Source: Alistipes sp.
GTDB lineage: Bacteria > Bacteroidota > Bacteroidia > Bacteroidales > Rikenellaceae
DNA: 5,903 bases
Assembly (NCBI GenBank): GCA_017628595.1
Contig: JAGBYV010000343.1
Coordinates: 1 to 5,903 of the forward strand
Direction: 5' to 3'
In this document: one piece after another, positions 1 to 5,903 of the stretch
Layout: the number at the start of each line of letters is the position of its first letter
How positions within the stretch are numbered: the stretch's first letter is position 1
Notes under the pieces: generated by a model
The model's input: the letters and a program-made list of their open reading frames with translations, nothing else
Database searches by the model: none
What the model was told of the DNA's origin: nothing
Translations under genes and position numbers: made by a program

Positions 1-26
1 AGGTCTCCGATTTTCAATGTTTTCAT
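1..26 (-). CDS. 5' end of an unidentified gene, cut by the window edge
   Basis: An ATG at 26-24 on the minus strand opens a frame that reads M-K-T-L-K-I-G-D and then CT(N), which must be Leu, before the window ends. The start is supported by an A-rich leader (aaccaacaaa just before the ATG, no Shine-Dalgarno motif) and by a well-formed Bacteroidota promoter about 50 nt upstream. Eight or nine residues cannot identify a family. From memory, an opening with IGDL resembles nitronate monooxygenase / enoyl-reductase-like flavoproteins of Bacteroidota, and IGD also begins some peroxiredoxins; both are guesses. The gene lies on the same strand as tsaD but is separated from it by a terminator and has its own promoter, so it is probably a separate transcription unit. 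Confidence 0.6.
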
Positions 27-76
27 TTTGTTGGTTTATATTTTATGCCTTAAAGGCCGTTTTGTAACAGATAGTG

Positions 77-109
77 CAAAGATATATATTTCTCATCGAA
101 ATATCCAAA
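77..109 (-). promoter_or_regulatory. Bacteroidota-type promoter for the partial gene at the left edge
   Basis: Read on the minus strand, TTTG (109-106) is followed after 21 nt by TATCTTTG (84-77). This matches the Bacteroidota primary sigma consensus TTTG / TAnnTTTG at all fixed positions, with spacing at the usual upper limit. Transcription would start near position 70 and leave a leader of roughly 45 nt before the ATG at 26. The leader contains a small palindrome (GCCTT-A-AAGGC, 47-57), too tight to form a hairpin. Confidence 0.75.
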
Positions 110-156
110 AAGTAAAATAAAATGTTTTATTTTTCTCTATTTGGCGTGCGTAGAGT

Positions 157-190
157 AAAAAAATGGCTGCCCAAACATTGTCGGACAGCC
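157..190 (-). terminator. Rho-independent terminator of tsaD
   Basis: On the minus strand, GGCTGTCC (190-183) and GGGCAGCC (172-165) form an 8-position stem with one internal mismatch around a 10-nt loop. One A and then seven T follow (163-157). The stem begins 21 nt after the tsaD stop codon. The stem plus U-run is a standard intrinsic terminator and separates tsaD from the next minus-strand gene. In the opposite direction the stem is followed by TTATTTT, a weaker tail, and no plus-strand gene needs it. Confidence 0.88.
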
Positions 191-211
191 TTATTTTGTG
201 TGAAATATCGC

Positions 212-1240
212 TTACAAAATCTCCTCAAGACGCGCTACGGGCGATACGTCCAAACCCGTAATCATACCCTGCTTGTAGCGGTAGTAACCCGAGATAGCAA
301 TCATAGCCGCGTTGTCGGTTGTGAACTTCAATTCGGGGATAAATGTACGCCAGCCACGACGACGTCCCGCCTCGGCAACAGCCTCGCGCAAACCAGAGTT
401 TGCCGACACACCGCCAGCTATGGCTACATCTTTGATTCCCAGCTGCTTGGTTGCTTTAATTAACTTATTGAGCAAGATGTCGATAATGGTCTTCTGCAAC
501 GATGCGCAGAGGTCCGCCTTGTGCTTTTCAACGAAGTCGGGATCCTCGGCTACGCGGTCGCGCAGAGTGTAGAGGAATGATGTTTTAAGTCCCGAAAACG
601 AGTAGTCAAACTCGCCCTTTACGTGTGGCTTGGAAAATTCAAAAGCGGAAGAATCTCCCTCCTTGGCCAAACGGTCAATCACGGGTCCTCCAGGATAGGG
701 CAATCCCATCACTTTGGCGCACTTGTCGAAGGCTTCGCCAGCGGCATCGTCGATTGTCGAGCCAATGATCTCCATCTCCAGAGGCGAATTCACCTTCACG
801 ATCTGCGTATGTCCGCCGCTAACCAGCAGACAGAGGAACGGAAACGAGGGGTGGGGCAGCTCCTTGTCGGGCAGATCGACAAAGTGAGATAGAATGTGTC
901 CCTGCAGATGGTTTACCTCCACCATCGGAATGTTATTTGCAATGGCCAGTCCTTTGGCAAACGAAGTGCCTACCAGAAGCGAACCCAGCAAACCGGGGCC
1001 ACGCGTGAAGGCTATGGCGTCGATCTTGTCCACCGTAATGCCCGCCTCCTTCAGAGCGGTGTCGACCACGGGGATGATGTTCTGCTGATGGGCACGTGAT
1101 GCGAGTTCGGGTATTACGCCGCCGTACTTTACGTGTACCGCCTGTGATGCTATGACGTTTGATAGCAGCGTGGTATTGCGCAGAACGGCAGCCGATGTGT
1201 CGTCGCATGATGACTCTATGCCAAGAATTGTTATATCCAT
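212..1240 (-). CDS. tsaD: tRNA N6-adenosine threonylcarbamoyltransferase TsaD (Kae1/YgjD/Gcp family)
   Basis: TsaD transfers the threonylcarbamoyl group from threonylcarbamoyl-AMP (made by TsaC/TsaC2) to N6 of adenosine 37 in tRNAs that read ANN codons, giving t6A. In bacteria it works in the cytoplasm with TsaB and TsaE, neither of which is in this window. The 342-residue protein has the usual length and a complete ASKHA-type fold signature: ILGIESSCDDT at 5-15, the metal-binding HLQGH at 111-115 (H111 and H115), SGGHTQ at 141-146, GSTIDDAAGEAFDK at 160-173, YPGGP at 182-186, DYSFSGLKT at 212-220, AGGVSANSGLR at 275-285, and TTDNAAMIA at 307-315 with the metal-ligand Asp at 309. The ATG at 1240 is the natural start because it leaves only four residues before the conserved LGIESSCDDT. 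The leader is A-rich without a Shine-Dalgarno motif, as is usual in this phylum. Older annotations as O-sialoglycoprotein endopeptidase are obsolete. No frameshift or missing key residue is seen. Confidence 0.98.
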   Translation of the reverse strand: MDITILGIESSCDDTSAAVLRNTTLLSNVIASQAVHVKYGGVIPELASRAHQQNIIPVVDTALKEAGITVDKIDAIAFTRGPGLLGSLLVGTSFAKGLAIANNIPMVEVNHLQGHILSHFVDLPDKELPHPSFPFLCLLVSGGHTQIVKVNSPLEMEIIGSTIDDAAGEAFDKCAKVMGLPYPGGPVIDRLAKEGDSSAFEFSKPHVKGEFDYSFSGLKTSFLYTLRDRVAEDPDFVEKHKADLCASLQKTIIDILLNKLIKATKQLGIKDVAIAGGVSANSGLREAVAEAGRRRGWRTFIPELKFTTDNAAMIAISGYYRYKQGMITGLDVSPVARLEEIL

Positions 1241-1260
1241 ATGAGTGCTTTTCGTCGTTT

Positions 1261-1282
1261 TTTTTCTATTTTAATAGAAAAA
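1261..1282. repeat. Perfect 10-bp inverted repeat in the tsaD-tamB divergent region
   Basis: TTTTTCTATT (1261-1270) and AATAGAAAAA (1273-1282) are exact reverse complements separated by TT. The repeat sits between the two divergent start codons and covers the position expected for the -33 element of the tamB promoter. It could be an operator for a dimeric regulator, a hairpin at the 5' end of the tsaD transcript, or a chance product of AT-rich sequence. It is not a good terminator, because its stem is almost entirely A-T. Confidence 0.55.
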
Positions 1283-1294
1283 TTTCTACATTTG
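1263..1294 (+). promoter_or_regulatory. Bacteroidota-type promoter for tamB
   Basis: TACATTTG at 1287-1294 matches the -7 consensus TAnnTTTG exactly. Twenty nt upstream, TTTC (1263-1266) matches the -33 TTTG with one mismatch, and it lies inside a T-rich run. Transcription would begin around 1298-1302, giving a very short leader of about 15-19 nt before the tamB ATG at 1317. The -33 half lies in the left arm of the 10-bp inverted repeat. Confidence 0.65.
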
Positions 1295-1302
1295 TAAGAT
1301 TA

Positions 1303-1344
1303 ATGACCATTGTTGAATGCACAAAGTTACAAAAATATTGTTAA
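1303..1344 (+). other. Short out-of-frame reading frame overlapping the tamB start
   Basis: An ATG at 1303, only a few bases after the predicted tamB transcription start, opens a 13-codon frame (MTIVECTKLQKYC) that ends at TAA 1342-1344. It runs through the tamB ATG at 1317 in another frame. No ribosome-binding motif precedes it. It is listed because a nearly leaderless ATG here could compete with the tamB start; its translation is unproven and it may be chance. Confidence 0.2.
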
Positions 1345-4300
1345 AGGCGCTATCAGTCACGGTTTTGTTTCTGATATTTTGTCCTATTGTGCTCACTGTG
1401 CTCGTTGAGTTGCCCTCGGTTCAAAACTTCCTTGTCGACCGTGCGACCTCACTTTTGTCGAAGCGTCTGGAGACCCGTGTCGATATCGATCGCATCCGTC
1501 TGGGTGCGCTGGGCAGCCTGCGTCTGGATGGATTCTACGTCGAGGATTATCAGCAGGACACACTGCTCTACGTCGGTCGGTTGAAGGTCTATCTCTCGCG
1601 CTTTAACGATGGCCAGGGCATTACACTCCGCAATGGTTCGATTACCAATGCCCATCTAAACATCCGCGAGACGCCCGAGGGCGAGATGAATATCAAGCAG
1701 GTTGTCGATCGCCTCTCGCGCAAGGAGCGTGAGAAGAAGGGCGGCTTCTCGCTCAAGGTCAAGGACGTCTATCTGCAGAATATAAATCTTATTGTCGAGC
1801 AGCACGAGCATCGCAATCCGGGCTACGGTATCGACTACAACGATATGCACATCGAACATATGTCGGCGCTGGTCGATGACTTCACGCTCGAAGGCAGCCG
1901 TGTGGGAGGTTATATCCGCAACTTCTCGGCTGTGGAACATTGTGGCTTCATGGTGCAGAACTTTACTGGCCACTTCGACGTGGATAAGGGTGTGATCAGC
2001 CTGCGCGACTTTGAGGTGATGGCCGAGCGCTCGGATATCCGTCTGCCCTCGCTCACGTTGCGTGGTGAGAACTGGCAATCCTACAAGGACTTTATCCATA
2101 ACGTACGTATCGAGGGACAGGTATATAAGAGTGTGGTCTCTTCATCCGATGTAGCACACTTCGCACCGGCCATGCTGCCGTGGAATGTGTTGCTGCGCGA
2201 TGTGAATGCATCCATTGACGGTACGGTGGCCGATATGCTGGTCAAGGTTGAGAATGCATCCTTTGGCGAGCACACCTCACTGCGAGGCGATGTGCGTCTG
2301 CGTGGTCTTCCGGATGTGCGCAATGGACGAATGACACTCGACCTGCAACGCCTGATCACTACCGAGGGCGATGCCGCACGTCTGCTTGCGGGCATCACGG
2401 GTCGCTCGCTGCCGAGCAGTGTGCTCAAGTTGGCCGATGCTGCGGGTGAGATTATATGTGCGGGTAACTTCGACGGTGGCTTTGCACAGTTCGATGCCGA
2501 TCTGAAGCTCACCACACAGTCGGGTAATGCCTCTATGACGGCTGCACGTCGTCCGATGCCCCGCATTAAGGGCGAGCCGGCACAATCATCGCTGGAGGCC
2601 TTTGCCGAATTGCGTCATCTGCAACTCGGACAGATGCTGCAGTTCCCTGCGTTGGGTAGTGTGACGGGTATTTTGGCATTCAATGGCTCGACAACGAGCA
2701 ATAGCCTGCGTGGTGCGGTAAACGGCACGGTGCAGGATATGGAGTTCCACGATGCACACTACGAGGATGTGACAATCAATGGTACGGTTGCGAACAAGAG
2801 CTTCTCGGGTACGATACGCAGTGAGGCCTTCCCGTTGCGCTTTGCACTCTCGGGTATGGCCGATATGAATAATGCGCAACCAATGTACGATCTGCGTCTG
2901 GCGGTCGATGAGGCCGACCTGCATGCCATGAATGTCAATCAGCGCGACACCACGTCGCTGCTCGGTTTCAATGCCGAACTTTACGCTGTTGGTCGTACGC
3001 TGGACGATCTGAACGGAACGCTTACCATCGATGGCGGACGTTATATATATGATGCCGATACGTTGCTCACTTCGCCCATACGCCTTACGGCCGATAACGA
3101 TAGCCGACAGCGATCGCTCTCATTTACATCTGACTTTGCCGATGCGACATTCACGGGTCCCACGAGCTATGCCGACGTAGTGCGTTATCTGCAGACCGCC
3201 ATGGCTAAATATCTGCCGGGTATTCAGAGCAAGGCTGCATACAAGGGCGATGGTCAGGGTGGCTATTCGGCACTCTCGGTTACGGTCAAGGAGATCGATC
3301 CCCTGCTCAATGCCATATCGGAGGGATTGCAGCTGGCTCGCGGTTCGCATCTTAACTTTGTGATGAACCCTTCGTCGAACCACCTCTCGCTGCGTGCCGA
3401 GTCGGATTACATCGAGCGCAACAAGATGCTGGCGACAAGTCTTAATGTGAACGTTACCAATCAGGGCGACTCGCTGGCCATGTATCTCAGTTCGGAGGAT
3501 CTCTATGCCGGCATGCTGCATCTGCCCAAACTCTCGGTTATGGGTGGAGCAAAGAATAACCGTGTATCTCTCTCGGCGGGCTTCAACGAGGGCAACGATA
3601 CGTTGTCGGGTGTGATGGCTCTGCAGGCTCAGCTTACCCGCATCGCACCTACCAATATGCCCCATGTCGATATTACGCTCTATCCCGCTACGATCACCGC
3701 TGCCGGTCATCCGTGGCGTATCACATCCGAGCGCATCAGCATCGACACGGCACGTGTGGCGGTTGCTAACCTGCGTCTGATGTCGGGAAGAGAGTCAATG
3801 CATCTGGATGGTGTGATGTCGCGTAGCGAGGAGGACTCTATCACCATGACGCTGCACGATTTCGACTTCTCACCCCTGATGGGATTTGCTCGTCGCATGG
3901 GCTACCAGGTGGAGGGCCGTGCCAATGGTGTGGCATCGCTCAAATCGGCATTCAACCACGCCTCTGTGATGGCTGACGTGGATATTGACAGCATGCGTGT
4001 GAACAATACGGCTGTGGCACCTCTCTGTATCACCTCGAATTGGGATATAGAGCAGGAGCGTATTCGTGTGGCAATGCGCAACTCTCGCACGGGCGATGAG
4101 GTGGTGCAGGGTTATTATGCTCCCACGACCTCGCGCTACTATGCCGATGCAACGCTGAGGAATCTGCCTATGGCTATGCTCGATCCCCTGCTCGTAAGCG
4201 TGGTGTCCGGGACCGAGGGTAGGGCCGATGCTACGCTCAACATTGAGGGTCAGCGCCGTCAGGCAACGCTCAGCGGTAAGGTGGAGGTGAGCGACCTCTC

Positions 4301-5882
4301 GACTATGGTCGATTATACCCGCGTAAGATATTCGGTACCCAAGGCTACCGTTACGGTGGCTGACAACCACTTCCGTGCATCGAATGTCAGAGTGTATGAC
4401 ACGGAGCAGAATTCGGGTACGATGACCATGGATCTGAATCTTAACCACCTCTCGAATATAGCCTACTCGATGCGTGTTGTGCCACGCAATATGCTTGTGC
4501 TGAATACTACGGCGCAGGACAACGATCTCTTCTACGGTAAGGTCTATGGTTCGGGTACGGCAACCATCACGGGCGACAAGAGCGGAAACAACATCGATGT
4601 TGTGGCTACTACGGCAGGCGCTTCGCAGTTCTTTATGCCCCTCTCGGGCAAGAGCGATGTGGCCTCGGCCGACTTTGTGGTCTTTGAGCAGCCGGGTGTG
4701 GAGATCGACTCTACGAACTACCTTGCGCGTAAGAAGATGGCCTTCGAGCGCCGTACACGCCGCAGTGAGTCGTCGTCGGGTGCAAGCAATATGAGTGTAA
4801 ATATCGACCTTACGGCAACGCCCACGGCCGAGGTGCAGCTCGTTATTGACCCCACGGTGGGTGACGTTATACGTGCTCGTGGCGATGGCCGACTCAATAT
4901 CCGCGTGGTGCCGACTACCAATATCTTCGATATGTATGGCGACTACACCATCACCGAGGGTAGCTACCTTTTCACGCTGCAAAATATTATCAACAAACGA
5001 TTCGTTATTAATAGTGGATCGACCATCCAATGGACGGGTGACCCGCTGGATGCGCGACTCAATATCGATGCCGTGTATAGCCTCAAGGCGTCGCTGCAGC
5101 CTCTGCTCTCGTCAACGACGCTGGATAACGTGACGCGTGCCGTGCCTGTGGATTGTATTATCAATCTCACCGAGCGACTGACCGCGCCGACGGTTACCTT
5201 CGACATCAAGGTGCCCAATGCCGATACCGAGATCCAGAACGCAGTGGCCAACCTGCTCAATAACCAGCAGTCTATTGCTACGCAGTTTATGTACCTGCTC
5301 GTGAGTGGTACCTTCTACTCCGACTCATCCACCTCGTCGAGCATCGGTGCCTCGGCATCAGCTACGACGGGCTTTGAGCTATTGTCGAATCAGTTGAGTA
5401 ACTGGCTCTCGAGCGACGATTATAATATCATCCTGCGCTATCGTCCCCGCTCTGAGCTGACGAGCGATGAGATCGACTTCGGCTTCTCGAAGAGTCTTGT
5501 TAACGACCGTCTGCTGGTGGAGTTGGAGGGTAACTATCTGGTGGATAACAAGATGGCGCATAGTAGCAATATGTCCAACTTCATGGGCGAGGCCTACATC
5601 ACTTGGCTTATCGACCGTGCCGGTAACCTTAAGCTCCGCGGCTTCACGCAGACTATCGACCGTTTCGACGAGAACCAGGGTCTGCAGGAGACGGGTGTAG
5701 GTATATATTATAAGGAGGATTTTGATAACTGGAGCGACCTGAAACGACGTATCCGCGAGCGATTCATGAGCCGCCGCAAGCGTGAGCAGCTGGAGGCCGA
5801 GCAGGCTCAGCTTGACAGCCTCGCTACCGAGGAGCGCACACAGACTGAAGTTATAGAACGCGACTCCATCGCCCAACAGTAA
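1317..5882 (+). CDS. tamB: Translocation/assembly module TamB (AsmA-like, DUF490 C-terminal domain)
   Basis: TamB-family proteins are anchored in the inner membrane and cross the periplasm as a long beta-groove (bridge-like lipid-transfer superfamily). They are linked to outer-membrane protein assembly with a TamA/BamA-type partner and to phospholipid transport to the outer membrane. In Bacteroidota the partner is the lipoprotein-type TamL, which is not in this window. The 1521 residues begin with a lysine-containing start and one hydrophobic helix (about 9-30), a signal anchor. It has no lipobox: the Cys at 22 is preceded by LIF. An AsmA-like entry follows (about 34-95: SVQNFLVDRATSLLSKRLE, then LGSLRLDGFYVED). 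Next come roughly 950 residues of alternating short strands with repeated G-x-V/L patterns. The conserved C-terminal TamB region runs from about 1074 (GKVYGSGTATITG, FFMPLSG at 1105-1111) through DGRLNIRV (1190-1197), MYGDYTITEGSYLFTLQNII (1206-1225), VINSGSTIQWTGDP (1230-1243) and the VSGTF / LLSNQLSNWLS segments (1329-1365). After further strand-rich sequence it ends in a charged tail (1476-1521). The ATG at 1317 puts the anchor helix at the extreme N-terminus, and no Shine-Dalgarno motif is present. The length is normal for the phylum. The frame is intact, and TAA is closely followed by an in-frame TAG. Confidence 0.95.
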   Translation: MHKVTKILLKALSVTVLFLIFCPIVLTVLVELPSVQNFLVDRATSLLSKRLETRVDIDRIRLGALGSLRLDGFYVEDYQQDTLLYVGRLKVYLSRFNDGQGITLRNGSITNAHLNIRETPEGEMNIKQVVDRLSRKEREKKGGFSLKVKDVYLQNINLIVEQHEHRNPGYGIDYNDMHIEHMSALVDDFTLEGSRVGGYIRNFSAVEHCGFMVQNFTGHFDVDKGVISLRDFEVMAERSDIRLPSLTLRGENWQSYKDFIHNVRIEGQVYKSVVSSSDVAHFAPAMLPWNVLLRDVNASIDGTVADMLVKVENASFGEHTSLRGDVRLRGLPDVRNGRMTLDLQRLITTEGDAARLLAGITGRSLPSSVLKLADAAGEIICAGNFDGGFAQFDADLKLTTQSGNASMTAARRPMPRIKGEPAQSSLEAFAELRHLQLGQMLQFPALGSVTGILAFNGSTTSNSLRGAVNGTVQDMEFHDAHYEDVTINGTVANKSFSGTIRSEAFPLRFALSGMADMNNAQPMYDLRLAVDEADLHAMNVNQRDTTSLLGFNAELYAVGRTLDDLNGTLTIDGGRYIYDADTLLTSPIRLTADNDSRQRSLSFTSDFADATFTGPTSYADVVRYLQTAMAKYLPGIQSKAAYKGDGQGGYSALSVTVKEIDPLLNAISEGLQLARGSHLNFVMNPSSNHLSLRAESDYIERNKMLATSLNVNVTNQGDSLAMYLSSEDLYAGMLHLPKLSVMGGAKNNRVSLSAGFNEGNDTLSGVMALQAQLTRIAPTNMPHVDITLYPATITAAGHPWRITSERISIDTARVAVANLRLMSGRESMHLDGVMSRSEEDSITMTLHDFDFSPLMGFARRMGYQVEGRANGVASLKSAFNHASVMADVDIDSMRVNNTAVAPLCITSNWDIEQERIRVAMRNSRTGDEVVQGYYAPTTSRYYADATLRNLPMAMLDPLLVSVVSGTEGRADATLNIEGQRRQATLSGKVEVSDLSTMVDYTRVRYSVPKATVTVADNHFRASNVRVYDTEQNSGTMTMDLNLNHLSNIAYSMRVVPRNMLVLNTTAQDNDLFYGKVYGSGTATITGDKSGNNIDVVATTAGASQFFMPLSGKSDVASADFVVFEQPGVEIDSTNYLARKKMAFERRTRRSESSSGASNMSVNIDLTATPTAEVQLVIDPTVGDVIRARGDGRLNIRVVPTTNIFDMYGDYTITEGSYLFTLQNIINKRFVINSGSTIQWTGDPLDARLNIDAVYSLKASLQPLLSSTTLDNVTRAVPVDCIINLTERLTAPTVTFDIKVPNADTEIQNAVANLLNNQQSIATQFMYLLVSGTFYSDSSTSSSIGASASATTGFELLSNQLSNWLSSDDYNIILRYRPRSELTSDEIDFGFSKSLVNDRLLVELEGNYLVDNKMAHSSNMSNFMGEAYITWLIDRAGNLKLRGFTQTIDRFDENQGLQETGVGIYYKEDFDNWSDLKRRIRERFMSRRKREQLEAEQAQLDSLATEERTQTEVIERDSIAQQ
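1322..1329 (-). promoter_or_regulatory. Candidate -7 box for tsaD, inside the tamB start region
   Basis: On the minus strand, TAACTTTG (1329-1322) fits TAnnTTTG. It would start transcription near 1315 and give a leader of about 75 nt before the tsaD ATG. No TTTG is found at the expected distance upstream, and a second -7-like octamer (TATTTTTG, 1337-1330) lies directly next to it, so the exact site is uncertain. If either is used, the tsaD promoter overlaps the first codons of tamB and the two divergent transcripts overlap at their 5' ends. Confidence 0.3.
5742..5879 (+). other. Charged, probably helical C-terminal tail of TamB (residues 1476-1521)
   Basis: The final 46 residues change abruptly from strand-like sequence to a highly charged segment. 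It begins KRRIRERFMSRRKREQLEAE and continues with Glu, Gln and Asp to the terminus. The basic first half and acidic second half, with Leu and Ala spaced through the middle, suggest an amphipathic helix or short coiled coil. Proteobacterial TamB, as I recall it, ends within its beta-rich domain, so this tail is an addition relative to that model; I cannot tell from one sequence how widespread it is. Confidence 0.5.
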
Positions 5883-5903
5883 ATAGGTATAACACTTATA
5901 ACA

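Noticed and set aside
47..57. Short palindrome GCCTT-A-AAGGC in the leader of the left-edge gene
   Set aside because: Five-base arms with a one-base centre cannot form a stable hairpin, and a site this short is expected by chance.
122..463. 113-codon plus-strand frame over the tsaD terminator and 3' end
   Set aside because: It runs through the terminator hairpin and antisense to the conserved TsaD C-terminus. The translation shows no family features.
1261..1282. The AT-rich inverted repeat as a bidirectional terminator
   Set aside because: It lies between divergent start codons, not after a gene, and its stem contains only one G-C pair per arm, too weak for intrinsic termination.
1317..1410. 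TamB N-terminus as a lipoprotein signal (Cys at residue 22)
   Set aside because: The residues before the Cys are L-I-F, which do not fit a lipobox, and the hydrophobic stretch continues past the Cys. A signal anchor fits better.
3120..3710. 196-codon open frame on the minus strand inside tamB
   Set aside because: Antisense to tamB, with the same His/Arg-rich shadow composition and no recognisable domain.
3870..5030. 386-codon open frame on the minus strand inside tamB
   Set aside because: It is fully antisense to the conserved TamB coding frame. Its product is rich in His, Arg and Ile with no recognisable motif or hydrophobic core, as is typical of a shadow frame opposite a codon-biased gene. 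No promoter-like element or leader was identified for it.
5708..5719. Strong Shine-Dalgarno-like TAAGGAGGAT inside tamB
   Set aside because: No ATG or GTG follows at a usable distance, and the nearby TTG frame closes after a few codons. The bases simply encode YKED in TamB.
5883..5903. Possible terminator or new gene start after tamB
   Set aside because: Only 21 bases are available and they contain no hairpin, promoter box or start codon.

Overview
The window comes from a member of the Bacteroidota, most likely a gut or oral Bacteroidales. The evidence is the Bacteroidota-type promoter signature (TTTG, a spacer of about 20 nt, then TAnnTTTG) ahead of at least two genes, the A-rich leaders without Shine-Dalgarno motifs, and a TamB protein whose C-terminal half looks like Bacteroidota homologues. 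The genus cannot be fixed from this sequence alone. The coding DNA is moderately GC-rich and the intergenic DNA is strongly AT-rich.

Layout. Positions 1-26 (minus strand) hold only the first eight codons of a gene that runs off the left edge. Its promoter lies at 77-109. A rho-independent terminator at 157-190 (minus) ends the next gene, tsaD (1240-212, minus), which encodes the tRNA t6A37 threonylcarbamoyltransferase. A 76-bp divergent intergenic region (1241-1316) separates tsaD from tamB (1317-5882, plus). tamB encodes a 1521-residue inner-membrane-anchored, periplasm-spanning AsmA/TamB-family protein and fills more than three quarters of the window. The last 21 bases after tamB hold nothing recognisable.

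How the genes relate. tsaD is a translation-fidelity housekeeping gene and tamB an envelope-biogenesis gene. I know of no shared pathway; they share only a compact divergent control region. That region contains a good -7 box for tamB, a perfect 10-bp inverted repeat over the presumed -33 position, and a short out-of-frame ATG reading frame just downstream of the predicted transcription start that overlaps the tamB start codon.

I do not see a new multi-gene system. The two complete genes are intact members of known families. The points worth a second look are the divergent regulatory region and the C-terminal architecture of TamB, where a barrel-strand-like segment is followed by a charged helical tail.
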